Source: Chamaecrista fasciculata (Eukaryota; Streptophyta; Magnoliopsida; Fabales; Fabaceae). Taken from it: a DNA stretch of 64,000 nucleotides. The first letter of the stretch is position 1, and the number at the start of each line of letters is the position of its first letter. Both the position numbers and the translations under genes were made by a program. The notes below the pieces were generated by a model. That model saw nothing but the letters and a program-made list of their open reading frames with translations, searched no databases and was not told where the DNA came from. The DNA lies in contig QANZ01023827.1 of the NCBI GenBank assembly GCA_003254925.1, positions 61,421-125,420 of the forward strand, written 5' to 3'. Positions 22,417 to 35,098 of this stretch are shown here, one piece after another.

Positions 22417-25400
22417 TCATCTCAACATGTTGAAAGCTGGTATATCTTTCACACTTGTTATGTCATCAAGAGCAAGCTCACGCTCTAGCTGCATTCTTGT
22501 GGACTTTAGAACATCCTGATAAACAACAATATTGAAGATGAATGGCACGCCTATCAATTGAAAACACTGAAAAGAAAGTATATCAATGCGCAAAATACAA
22601 TGTGATGAATAATATTTACATTGAATTCCATATAAGAAGCATGCTTTGCAAGCCACTGAGCATCCATCATTTGAAAGGCAATGCAATATAGGTTATCAAA
22701 TGCCATTTCATCCTCCTCAAGCAACTCTACAAAACGAATTCCGGCCAAAGAAGATGGAATCCCTGCAAAGATAATATTTAGCATAGAGACTAAATTATCT
22801 GTGAATATGGCTTAGGTTCATTAATTAGGTTCATTTAGCATCATTTATAAACAAAAGGAAATTATTTTTACTTCACAACACACAATTGGCAATGTCTTGA
22901 GAACGAGCTCCTGTTATCTTTTTTCTGAGAATGTGGAAAAAGTTCTCTTTAAAAGACTAAATATCATGAGACAGAACCACCATCGCTAGTCCATTGAATC
23001 ACTTTGATTAAGAAATTTCATATTACCTGATTGAAGATCCAGCATACTCGCCAACATAAACGATACATTGATTCCTGCTACAGCAAATGGATATTCCCAC
23101 TCTGCTCTGGTTCCTTCTTTTTTATGCAATAATCGCTGGAATGATTCCTGTCAAAGCGCAACAAAGAGATGTGTTTGACCACAAATTTTAACACGCTAAA
23201 TGGATATAATATGCTTAAACAAAGGAATGCATAAATGGAGATTCCAAAACATGCACTATACTGAGCATACATAAAACACTTTCTCATAGCAGAGATGATG
23301 TTAGAGCTTGGCATTAAGCTGATAGAGAGACATGGTACGCAAAGTCACAAGTCCAGTAGGTTAAATGGTTAAGCATGTCTATTGAAGCAAGATGAAGTAA
23401 AAGACAGCTGATATGGAAATATAATTGCACAAATGCATAAGCAGGAAAATAAACTTACCGGATACTTCTTGGCAAAAAAGATAAGATTCTCTAATGATAT
23501 ATATCCTCCGCCCCTACAAATAATGCATGATCGTTCATGTTAACTCATTCATGATAGAAATATCAAAAGAAGCAAACTGCTCAACAATTACTCTTTCAAC
23601 CTCTATTTGTTTTAAGATTAAACACCTCTTTAAGGATCTGAAAAAGTAAGTTATATGAAAAAAAAAATATTAATGTTTATCAAATGCTCTTCTACTATTT
23701 TATTGTGTTCTAGTGAAATAAATTTAGCCTTCAAAAAGACAGCCATTTTCTTCGTCCCTATTGATTGCTGCACTAACACATAAATCTGATGAAAAAGCTC
23801 CCCAGCATTTTTTTTTCTTCCAATTAATAAATTGTTTTCCAACAAGGCATGCACAACAGGGCTTGGGGGAAGGGAAAACAAACTATAGTATCAAATATTT
23901 CCAGAATAAAGGCTAAACAATGAGGAAAGAGAAGTAATTATAGATATCAATATTGGACAGAAGTGATTTAGAACTTGGGATTTTATACGAGGGGGAAGAT
24001 TGTTATTTTTTTAAAAAAACTTCTGCTGGTGGTCCTGTACACGAGGGGGAAGATTGTTATTTTTTTAAAAAACTTTTGCTAGTGGTCCTGTACTTTGAAA
24101 AGGAGAGAATCTATTGTTAGGAGCCTTACATTTCTTTTCTAATGTAGCAAATTTAGTTATCAAAGTAAATTTTCTTGTATAAGATCTTGATACCTGTAGG
24201 AAAAAGAAGGCTAAGATATACTACATTTTTCAATAGGAAGCCAATAAGTCTGTAAACATATAGCTGTCACAAGTCTATAATTGAGTCAAAACATTCCCGA
24301 TTTGAAGAATCTGAAAGTGATTAAGCTTAAGGCATGATTGTTTTGCTTTTCTCTGCTTTTGTTGCCATAATGATTGCAACTAGGTTTCACTGCCACATGA
24401 AGACATCGGCAAAATACCTAATATTTCACTACAGGTTGCTCTATTAAACTAACACTATCAATTTACAGTTTTCCCTGTTTGGAGAATAACATATTGGTTG
24501 GGTAGCATACCTAAAATCTGTGGAAGGGTCTTGACCTTGCCATCCCATTTCCTTCCAATGCTCTGATTTAAGACCAGGAAGCTCCCTGTCAGGAAAAGCC
24601 AATTTCCATAATTGTTTAAGTGCATCCTGCAACACAAAAGTTTTGAACTACATTTGATTTGGAAGTGCAAAAATTTACAAATAGAAAAATGTATATATGT
24701 GTCAATCGACCACTCTATGTTTTCCTATTTATATTGAAGTCCGAAGAACATGGTACAGCTGAGCAGTACTATAGAGACATGCAAGCAAAGGAATGCATAA
24801 AATCATTGTTCTTCGCCATTTTCTAGTTAATATATTCAAGGAACCAATGTTTTTGAACTGGAACCAATCAATGACTTGAATCATCAGGGTCAAAAAAAAA
24901 AATAATAATTGAACTGCTAAAATTAATAATATATATAGTTTAATTTTCTCATCATAAATTCCTATATGTTACTAAATAAAATATTATGTCATTAATAATC
25001 AAATTAATGAAAAAAACTGTACTATTTCACGTTATAAGTTAAAATTTTATAACAAATAAATAAAACTATTACATAGACTTTTGCCACAATGAAAATATTA
25101 TATCTTAATTTTAGAAGTAAAACTCATACAAGTTACATATATTTTAGTAAATAATATTTTAAAGAAAGTCATTAAAATAATATATGCTAATATGTTCAAT
25201 AAACAGTTTAGTCAAGCATAAACAGTTCAAAATTATACAATTCTCAAAAGCCTATATGCAAAGTGGAAAAAGTATTAATGGCATTTGAAGTAAGACCTTA
25301 TATGTAGAACAAATAAAATATAATGCAGTGTATTTTTGAGAGGCAACCGATGGAGCAATGGTAGCATATGTGGTTTCTTTCCTAGGTGACCTATTTTTAA

Positions 25401-28400
25401 GAATCACTCACTCATGGATGTTCCAATTTTTCACAAGTAGGGAAAAAAAAAGGGTTCAATTGGGTCAACCAGTTCATCAAAAAACTGGCGGTCCAAACCA
25501 ATTCAAAGACAGGTCACTAACATGGCTGTCTAAAAGCAGAGCTCAGACCAGTTAGCCTGTTTCTGGCCCAGTTCCCATAACTGAGCAAGGAACCACAATT
25601 TTAAATTATTAAACATAATAATCATACATTTGCAACTCAAGCAGTCAGCCAGCCCACAAATTTAGACTAAAAGAAAAACTTCAGATTGTATGTCAAGCAT
25701 CCATGCAGAACAAAATAGAACATCAGCACAATAAAGTACAGGGTAATACTCCTAAGCATCAGAATCAGCATAATAATTGAACATAATGAAACTGAATGCA
25801 GGGAGAAGTGTCAGCAAAATGTGTTGGAAATAATAAATTGGGTAAGTCACATACTTGATGCTCCCATCTTGAACCATCAAAGGGGACTTGAAACCGTTGC
25901 CGTATATGTCTGAGTCTTTCTTCCTAAGAAAGGACAACATGGGTTATAAGCATAACTAACAGAATATCCAGATTATAACAAATGGGACCCAACAAGGCTT
26001 AAAAAGCAACAAAGCTGCCCAGTGTCTCTGTATATGAGGCAGGATCACTCACTTAAAAAAATTCATTTGCATTGCATTTGCAACTAAGAAAGGCCATAAA
26101 AACCCTATCCTATGACATAGGTAAAGGGATAGAAACCAACATTGCCAAGATGAGATTTTATTTGGGATCGGAAAAGGCACAATAGATTGAGTCCAGATGA
26201 CGGTCAGATCCTACCACTTATAACCATATATATGTATATATATAATTTGATAATTTGATTCTGTTATAGGATAATTTGAAAAACATCCATAAGGCTATGG
26301 GCCTATGGCAACATAAATTTCATTTTACATTTCTTAAGTCACCTAGCAACAATGAGATGGACAGTTTAAGAGAACCCTGATAGTTTAAACAAAAAGAGTA
26401 CTCCTACTCCCTCATATTCTCAAATTGAGCAACCGTATTGGGCAGATTAGTTGGTCTGAGATCAAAATATGCACGCATCCCTACTTTTTAGAATCTATCA
26501 GAAAAGAACATTTTGGAAAACAAGTAGATTGGTCAAATGAATCATCATATTTTTTTTATAAGAAAAATCATCATTATCTGGTCTTGAATAATTTCTGGTC
26601 ATTTGGTCATACCAAGTGATACAAATCGGCTTAGCCTTATATGGTACTTCTAGGAGACTTCTAGAGCCACTGCACTAACTAAGCATTCAGCCATTCACTG
26701 ATAATTATTAAGTACTTTATTTTAAAAAGTTATCACTAGTGCATTATTTTGTGGATGAGTGCCTTGATTACTGATCATGGTTCTTGTATTCTGTCTAGAA
26801 CAGTCTGAATTCACTTCTGACAGTTATTTCACCAATCAACATCAAATATTCAATTCAAAATCAAAAGAATTCTTTGATGGAATGTTACAATTAACCAAGT
26901 GAGAATTGGAAATAAGATGCAGCTGAATATACCTGCAAAGGGCTGAGAGGAGGAGGAAGCATCCTATTTCTATTTACAATAGTAGAAGAATGAGATAGAA
27001 TACGAGAAATCAATGATCTAGATCCAACTGTACTATTTGCTGCAAAGACAACATAAAATAATTAGTTACAGGATGCATCATCTAAAGCAGGAAGACCAAA
27101 GAGATCATGAAATACTTCATTGTCTACTTAATCTGTCAATGATGAGTAGAAGTCTAAAAGATGAAAAATATATATATATATATATATAGGCAAACAGAAG
27201 TTAAAAAATACATTAAAAAAAAATGCCGATGCTTACTAATTTTAATGGTTTCAATGTTTTCTTATTCCAAGGACTCCAATAATGTGGCATTTAGAAAAGA
27301 GCAATACAGTAGTACCATCTAACAGTAACTTCATCTGAATTATGTTTACAACATAGACTGCTAGATTCAGATTCAGGTATAACCTTTTTGTTAAAAGTTA
27401 AAATCATGACTATACTCAGGCATAAGCACCACAACTAACAGACCCATGGCAAATTCTTTTCAATAGTGAATCCTTTTCTTCTTGACAAAAATATTATTAT
27501 CACGGATACAATATCAGCTTCAAGAATAAAAAATAACATATTTACAACAACACACGTCAAAAGGAAAGGATTGTGTTTGTGGCCTTTTGCTAGTGCTCTT
27601 CTCAACTTCTTTCTAATATGCAGAGATTGGATAGCAAAATTGCAATTTTTAGCATCTTTGGATCTTTTCTTTTCGTTTTCTGTTCAGGGGGCAATCCTAT
27701 CCTTCCGTAGTGGTATTTCATTTTCTTTTCTTTTCTTTTTTAAAAAAATCTAAATAAAGCAGTTTCCAAGTTTGAGAATCAATAACCAAAGTCATATTTT
27801 TACTATGAGAAGAAAAAGACATACAGAACTCAACCATATAGGTACTGCATTTACAAAGAATCAGAAGTATCAAGGTTATGGAACACTTACTCTGACCCTT
27901 TGTGAGAGGAGGTACTGCCACTCGTACAACAGCCCACCTTCCTGTCACATGTCAAATAAAGAAAATAAAGCTCAATTGTGTATATGTTTGCATTTCCTTG
28001 GCATGAACATATACGTATTTAAATATGTCATACATATCAGGTTATTGCTATATATATATATATATATATGAATATATATGTGTTTGTAAAATAAAAAATT
28101 GATTAACTAAATATACTATCAATGGCTGCTTTCTCTGAGTAAAATCACAGCACAAATTTGTTGACGATATGATGTGTCTCATTCCTCACTGTCACGCTTC
28201 AGAGGTTGTGTGCTTCAATATGTGGAAAATTTCCTAGTCTAGGATCTACAACTTTTCCCAAATCTTTTATTCCTTCTGCACTTCCTTTACTGTTTATCAG
28301 CATATGTTTTGACATTAAAGAAAAAGAAATCCCTAGAGTTGTTCAATGGAGTGCAAGACTCCAGGAAGAAAACAGGATTATTGACTTATTCTTTTGTTTG

Positions 28401-29960
28401 CAAATGTAAAATGGGCATTGCTAATTTTCCCTCATTATTACAAGTAACGGAAATTTTGACCAAAGCAACCAAGCATACACTGGGTGAAGTAAGATGGTGA
28501 AAAGCATCACCTTCACTTTAATGGATTTGGTAATAAGAACAGTAACAAAAATGCAGTACAGCTTATAACATTCCTTGCTTTGTTTGGTTGGAGAAGAATG
28601 CCTCATGATCAAGAGCATATATTTTCCTTTAATTCTGTTATGGGATATGCTCTGCATATGGGTTATTCTTAAGGGAGTTACTATTGTTGATGTGCAAAGA
28701 GACCGGAAAGCTTTTTTACATTGTTTTTGAGAGAGAAATTATTTTCTTTGTACAGTTTTGATCTTTTTCTAAAATTTTTGGGTTTGAGGATATCTTATTC
28801 TCCAACTGTATAAAACTTCTTCTATCCAAAAAAGAAAAGGGACTTTCTTAAATAAATCAAAAGGGGAAAAATAGGTGTATCATATGGTACAATAAATGTG
28901 GCTTCCAGAGAGTATAAAATATCTTCCTAACATGCAAAGATGAAGATGCATCTCACTAGTTAATAAAACAACTTATCCATTTCGGAAAGCAAAGGCGAAT
29001 CATTAGAAATGAAATGATAAAATATAGTTAAACAAGGAGAGAAACCCAGAAAGCCACATGTGCACATATACCTAAAGTATGAGCCCATTGTGCAATTACT
29101 TGTGAATATAATAACGTCCAATGAAGTTGTTCCTTTTTCCTCTCATCATTCCATAGATCTTCAAGCGTGGATACCTATATAACATAGAAAATGAAAATAA
29201 TTCGATAACAAAAATAGAGAATGGCACTCTCCTTTTAATTTTGAAATGCAGAACCAGACCTTCCTTTTATTCTCATTATTATTAGGACCCTTAAGCAGGG
29301 GCTCATCTAAAGCTTCCAAGTTCTCTGAAGAGCTCACACGTTCTTGCACTTTGCCATTATTGTCTCCCTGCTGAAGTCTCCTTTTCAATGTTGATGACAT
29401 TAGCATGCTTTCCCCGTTATTCTAGTAATGAAAACATTCATTATAAGATGAGATCATAGTCTATGCTTTAGACTAAACTCAACAAATCCATTATATCTGT
29501 GGATCACTCTAGAGATTGGTATGTTTTATTTTTAAAAAAAATTACATTAATCCACTAATAACCTTTTAGTCTCATTAGATGCTGATAAATGATAATTATC
29601 AAACCATAGACTCACTCCTTTCAATTACCAATTAAAGGGGCGTCGGACTATGTAACCCAAAGAGCTGTAATGCAACATATGAAGAAACTGAACTAAAATT
29701 CTACAGGTAGAGCAACAACAATATCACATACACAATTAACGAAAATAATAAAATTCAAAACAAAAACAACAACGAAAACGAAATAGCCCCAAATATGAAC
29801 ATCCAAATAAAAATCGTTCCTCTGCTTCGCATTCGACAACGAACAGAACAAATTAGAAACTGGAAATACCAACTAACAGCATTGAGTTTCATACCTGAAT
29901 TAGAGCGAAAGCAAAGGACACAATTGAACAAAGAATGTCTACGGGTATCGAATTGCGCCA
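22417..29960 (-). CDS. ELMO domain-containing protein
   Basis: Ten coding exons on the minus strand, with consistent GT-AG junctions and phases: 29406-29260, 29174-29072, 27941-27891, 27039-26933, 25923-25855, 24626-24511, 23513-23459, 23147-23027, 22762-22620 and 22515-22417. They give 1011 nt, 336 aa. A 5' UTR exon lies at about 29960-29895 (donor CAG|GTATGA), spliced to 29421. The ELMO domain covers about residues 160-325: LKQLWKLAFPDRELPGLKSE, WKEMGWQGQDPSTDFRGGG, FAVAGINVSFMLASMLDL, FDNLYCIAFQMMDAQWL. The Arg in TDFRG is the conserved residue linked to GAP activity in ELMOD proteins. Animal ELMO proteins act on Rac/Arf GTPases; plant ELMODs are known in pollen aperture patterning, but which plant member this is cannot be decided. 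The donor AAG|GTCTGG of the first coding exon is weak. Intron 24627-25854 holds repeat fragments. Confidence 0.9.
23988..24092. repeat. 54-bp tandem duplication in an ELMO intron
   Basis: ACGAGGGGGAAGATTGTTAT, a T/A run, then ACTTYTGCTRGTGGTCCTGT occurs twice in tandem. It lies in the intron between the exons at 23459-23513 and 24511-24626. Confidence 0.75.
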
Positions 29961-30652
29961 AAGACGAGGGTTCTCATTTCGTGCTTGTTAAGAAAGAAAG
30001 GTGAATCCGATTGGGTCACCAACGCCTCAAATCTCTTGGACGCAAAATTCTACCTCGCGCCGCTAAAATCTTATTTTTATGTCAATTATTTTCTAAAAAA
30101 TGGCAAATTCATAATTAGAGAGGAAACTCAGAATCAGAATTTGCCAAAACGGAAATCAATAGAAGAAAAAAAAAATACTTAAAATTCGTGCTCAGATTAG
30201 AGCGCAATGAATATAGGTTTAGAAAAATCTAGTTGTCTTGCTAAAAATAAATACGTTGCGCTTTGTGTAACCTTCGTCATGCTTCAATTCAAAATCTAGC
30301 ATTCCCTCCATAGGGGCATGCCCCACTTATTCAAAATAGGGATTCAATATAATTTAGAATTAGATCCTTCATTTTTTTTCCTAAAAAAAAATAAAATCCA
30401 TGAATTATCTATATGAGTACTAAGTAAAATTCATAGAATAGATAAAAAATGATAAACAAGATTAGATATTTGAGAAAATAAAATTGTAAAAACTAAAGAA
30501 TAGTAGTTATTATTGACTAAAGTGACAAACTTTTATGATTCAATAAGATAATATAATTAAAAATATAATAAAATTAAATGATTATAAAAAAATTAGTAAT
30601 TTTTTTATTAAATGTAATCACATATAACACAATAAACATAAAAAAAAAATTA
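29961..30652. other. ELMO promoter region and intergenic DNA
   Basis: The first 100-200 bp right of 29960 should contain the ELMO promoter; no clear TATA box was assigned. The remainder is AT-rich without genes. Confidence 0.4.
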
Positions 30653-31053
30653 GGGTAAATTACACTTTGGTACCCTGTGGTTTGACCCTATTTCACTTTA
30701 GTACCCTGTGGTATTCTCCATTAATACTTTGGTACCCTTTGGAGCTATTTTGTAATTTAAACCATAACAAATTTTGAAAAAAATTACATATTGTCCCCAA
30801 AAAATTTCAAAAGAATGAAAGGAACGAGGGTGGGAGTGTAATAATAAAGGGGTAGTGTTGTAATTTTTTGAAATTTTTTGGGGTCAATATGTAATTTTTG
30901 CAAAATTTATTATAGTTAAAATTACAAAATAGCTCAAAGGGTACCAAAGTGTTAATGGAGAATACCACAGGGTACCAAAGTGTCAGGTTTCAAACCACAG
31001 GGTACTAAAGTGAAATAAGGTCAAACCACAGGATACCAAAGTGTAATTTACTC
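30653..31053. mobile_element. MULE-like MITE with 9-bp target duplication
   Basis: Long inverted arms (GGGTAAATTACACTTTGGTA at the left, TACCAAAGTGTAATTTACTC at the right), each with three 'ttggtaccctgtgg'-type units, enclose a short centre. Nine-base flanks AAAAAATTA (30644-30652) and AAAAAACTA (31054-31062) differ at one base. Arm length and 9-bp duplication fit Mutator-like elements. 401 bp, non-coding. Confidence 0.75.
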
Positions 31054-31062
31054 AAAAAACTA

Positions 31063-32225
31063 TATAGATATACTAGCGATTCGGTTCGGTTAAATGTATG
31101 CCTAAATTGTTAACCGAACCAAATCATTCAATTTTGTTACATTTTTAACCAAACCAAACCGCTCATTGGTCGGTTTAGTTCGGTTTTTCTTCGATTTGGT
31201 TTAATTTAGTTAAATCGACTTGGTTTAGTTTTGAACACCCTTACATTTAATATTAAAATAGTGAAATGTATTAGTATCACACAGTAGCTAGTGTGTTCTA
31301 CTTCTGAACCTCATGTTATATGCATCTAGAATGGTGGAACAAAAATGTTCTAATTTACGGTAATCAACACAGACACCCGAAAAAAACAAAAAAGAACCCA
31401 ATCCCTTTCCTTAAATTTACATATTTTGTCTGTACTACAATTATAACTCTTTTCGTTAATTAATTAATTAACTTCTTTTCAGTTGAAACTTTAAAAAATG
31501 GGTGAGTAGTGAACTAGAGTGAAACAAATCGATGTGAATGAACAGTACTAACATTTCACATTTGAAGCACAACTGACACAAATGAAACGTTAGGGGCATA
31601 ACTGAAAATCACCGCAAACGGTAGGGGCACGAAAGGGTATTTTGCCTTACATAAATTATTATTTTGTTCACAAAATTTGTTTATTATCAATTTCATCCTT
31701 CAAATTTTATATTTTGATTAATTTTATTTTTTTGCACTAACTCAATTTAATAAATTAACAGTATATTTCGTGTAGCTTAGAACATGTAAAATCAAATTGC
31801 TCAAAAAAATAAATTCTGACTTAAATTAATTTTTATTTGTCAGAAAAAATCAAATTGATTTCTTATTATTTAATTTTTTTGACCAAATATTATTTAATAT
31901 TGTTTTGAATTTCGTAAAATTTAATAATAAGAAATTCTAAGTGAAAAATTTTCTTGCATCCATCAATCATCCGAAAAAATATCGGATATGCAAATTTTTT
32001 ATATGTGAACCCATCATTTGATAGATTTCTTTAGAACTGTGGACATTAGAAACAACTTATGAATGAATTTGTTTTCCTTTTCTTGCAAGTAGGACATTCT
32101 TCAAACATCAAACCTCTCCCCAGGTTGTAACACTTACAACAATTTGATCCAATCCATGGAGTATTATTTTAGTTCATGACGACAAATGATTTTAACTAGC
32201 ATCAAATTTAGCTAGGAGAGCATGC
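31063..32225. other. Intergenic DNA with repeat remnants
   Basis: 31075-31240 carries 'cggttcggtt' / 'aaccgaacc' inverted motifs, a common plant transposon signature. 31650-31800 resembles part of the fold-back family at 4543 and 21620. 32050-32225 is the 3' flank of the kinase gene. Confidence 0.45.
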
Positions 32226-33994
32226 TTAGAATTGTGACTTGTCAAGGCTTTGAAAGTAGGGATGATTCAGTGCTTCCTTGGCAGAGATTCTCTTAGCTGG
32301 GTTATACTTGAGCATTTTCTGTAGGGAACAAATATTACAATTACTTTCAGAGTTCGGCAGAAAAATGAAAAAAAAGTACAGTGAACACAAGTGACAAATG
32401 TAGTATTAAAATAATGAACTGTATCTGTATCACACAGTAGCTATTGTGTTCTGAACCTCATCTAGAAAGGCGATGATGGGTATTTCATGATTTTTCCAAA
32501 AAAATAACATCAGGATGAAAAATGCAACAGAATGGCTACGTTCCATGTATGAGATATTCAACATAAGGCTTCTCCATCAAGCATTAGAGTAAGTTTTTCA
32601 AAAATTTGTTTTACATTATTTAGTATTAAACTTGATGTCATATTAATTAATATGTTCCTGTGCTAATTCTCAAGTAATTTTTTTTTCAGAGAATGGTCAG
32701 ATTATAATAGCATGCTTGAATAAAGAATGGTTCTTTCATAAATATCATTTCCTTCATATATTGGACTTGCCTCATCCAAAAGAATGCAAAAAAAACTGCA
32801 AGTTTCTCTTCTACTAAGAGTGGTATTCCTATCAGAATCAGATTTTCTTCCCCAAGGTTTCTTGAATAACAAGCATAAACAAAGGATGAAGGAAAATACT
32901 AACCGAGAGAAGATCTACTCCTGTAGGATGCAAGGATGGAACAGCATCTGCCAGGTTACGCGGCGCCCAACGCGGGTAGTGATGCCAATCCCGAAAAGAA
33001 GTAACTCCTGGCCATTGCTCCTCGCTAGGAGTTCCCAACCAACTTCAAAGATCAGATGTAAAAATGAAGTCAACATCAGTGGAAATTTGGAAAGTATAGG
33101 CCAAATGTAAAAGCTCTAAGGTAGAGATGTATATATTCTTGGCCAGAAAATTACACCATCAGTAGAATAATTGCTAAATGCTAATAATACGTGACAGTTA
33201 AGTTAACCTGAAAATGACAAGGAGCTGTCTAAACTCAGAATCCCCGCGAAACAGAGTTTTTCTTGTCACCATTTCAGCTACAAAAACCAAATTCAGACAC
33301 TAAAGGTCAATTTTATATATATATATATATAGAAGGAAATTAAATGACTAGCTAGACTATATCAATAATCAATATCTATGTAGTACATACCAAAAATACA
33401 TCCAACAGACCAAATGTCAACCCCAGTGGAGTAATGAGTGGATCCTAGAAGAACCTCAGGTGCCCTATACCAAAGAGTGACAATCTCAGGTGTGTAGCTC
33501 TTAATAGGCAAAGAGATGGCTCGTCCAAGACCAAGATCAGCAATCTTCAAAATACGCTTGTTCACGTCAAGAAGAAGATTTTGCGGCTTGAGGTCGCGAT
33601 GGAGGACACCATGGCTGTGACAGTGAGCAACACCCTTACAAAGTTGGAAGAGGAAGTTCTGAACAAGCAAAGGAGAAAGTGGTGCGGGTATGGAATGAAT
33701 GAAGTGGAAAAGATCAGTGTCTAGGTACTCAAAAACTAGGTATATTGTAGGCTGAGGGCTATCATCATCAGTTTCCACAGAGAGGAGGCGAACAATGTAG
33801 ATGGACTGAGAGAGCATTTGAAGGAGGGAAATTTCTCTAAGAGTCGTTGGAAGAATTCCATCATTGCCTGAGGGAAATTTAGTCTTCTTTATAGCCACAA
33901 TTTGGCCAGTTGTCTTGTCCCTAGCCTTGTATACCTTCCCATAACTCCCTTCTCCAACCTTCTCCAACTTTTCGTATTTCTCCATTGTTAACAA
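32226..33994 (-). CDS. CDKB1: B-type cyclin-dependent kinase (CDKB1-like, divergent)
   Basis: Four exons on the minus strand: 33985-33391, 33277-33208, 33042-32904 and 32318-32226, giving 298 aa against about 310 in the family. The start at 33985 ([13 protein letters not shown]) matches CDKB1; an in-frame Met three codons upstream (33994) is possible. Kinase motifs in order: P-loop [16 protein letters not shown] lysine, alpha-[29 protein letters not shown] (DLG, as in CDKB), [14 protein letters not shown], then LDKSQF at the C-terminus as in CDKB1. Family CDKs drive G2/M entry. Several normally fixed positions differ: Ser for Thr next to the inhibitory Tyr, LPTTLRE for PPT(A/T)LRE, Pro after YT in the T-loop, LFRGDSE for LFPGDSE, and FSWLGTP for FRLLGTP. 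All catalytic residues are kept, so this looks like a diverged but intact paralogue rather than a pseudogene. Confidence 0.87.
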
Positions 33995-34124
33995 TCAATG
34001 AAAGGCATGCATGCTTAGTAGATGATCTTGATCAAATAGTGAAAAGAACAGAGAATTTCGTCAGGCTCTTGCAAATAAAAGAAAACCAGGAAGAAAGAAG
34101 GCTAATTAATATGCCATACCTATA

Positions 34125-34220
34125 AAGAAATAGAGTCTTGAATATATGTGTGCCTTTCGAGTCTTGAATGTTGCCTTTTGAGTCTTGAACGTTTTGCCTT
34201 GAGTCTTGAATATAAATGTG
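34125..34220. repeat. Imperfect minisatellite upstream of the kinase gene
   Basis: GAGTCTTGAAT or GAGTCTTGAACG separated by TGCCTTT-like spacers occurs four times (near 34132, 34160, 34179 and 34201). It lies 140-240 bp upstream of the kinase start codon, in the likely 5' leader or promoter. Confidence 0.7.
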
Positions 34221-34459
34221 CCGCTTTGTATGGGTTGGTCTATATTACGAAACAAAGAAAGCATGAATGAAAGAGAAATGAATTGATCGAGTAATCTGAT
34301 AAGGAGTACAAGATGGTTTATATAGGTACAAACTAATACAGCTTATAAATTGAATATAACAACTTATCTAACTAATACTCAGCTAACACTAACTAACTAT
34401 GCCAAATTAGCATCTCATTAACCAATAGCATCTCATTATCCAATAGATGTAAAGTTTAA

Positions 34460-34640
34460 TTCTTTACATGAGATACAATTGTGATGTAATAAAAAGATAA
34501 TAATTCTTTTAACCAATTAAAATTGTGTAGGAAGTCACATCATACATACAACTAACTCTTCCACATGTCATTATTTTATTGGCTCATGACTCATTGCATC
34601 TCATGTCAAGAATCAAACTTTGCATTATAGTCTAATCCGC
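34460..34640. repeat. Dispersed repeat, copy 2
   Basis: Same repeat as 2640-2875, in the same orientation (ACATACAACTAACTCTT, CATGTCATTATTTTATT, CATGTCAAGAATCAAACTTT, TATAGTCTAATCC). Confidence 0.6.
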
Positions 34641-35098
34641 TTTGTATATATATATATACACGGTCACAGTTTACTTTTTTTTTCTTTTAAAAAAATGCAG
34701 TTAAGATTATTTTGAGATTTATTCCTATTTATTTATATAATGCTATATAGATAGATATTCCCTAAGCTACGTTGAGAAGAGTTTTTGCAAAAAAAAAAAG
34801 AATCTGTTTAAATTTAAACCATTTGTTTTATTTAGAGCAAACCTACTTTTTGGTCCCTCAATTGTTACTGAGTCGAGGATTTGGTCCCTCAATTGTATGA
34901 AACTACAACTCAGTCACTGAATTGTACAATCCCGTTTACGTTTTGGTCCCTCATGTCTGGTCCGTTAGTGATGGAGCTGTTAAGTGATGACATGTCACCG
35001 TTATCTACTTAGTTGGCCGTTAAATGCTTAGTTGGCATGCAAAATCTTTAAAATCTTTATTTTAATGAATATGATACATGAATCTTTATGTGATATGT
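34641..35098. other. Intergenic DNA with a 'tttggtccctca' element end
   Basis: 34845-35000 has repeated TTTGGTCCCTCAATTG and TTTGGTCCCTCATG units like the termini of MULE-like or fold-back elements, but no partner end was located. Confidence 0.4.

Noticed and set aside
25328..25400. tRNA-like A box (GGAGCAATGGTAGC) in an ELMO intron
   Set aside because: No B box or cloverleaf follows at the right distance; too weak for a tRNA or SINE call.
32784..33110. 108-codon plus-strand frame
   Set aside because: Shadow of kinase exon 3 and its introns on the opposite strand.
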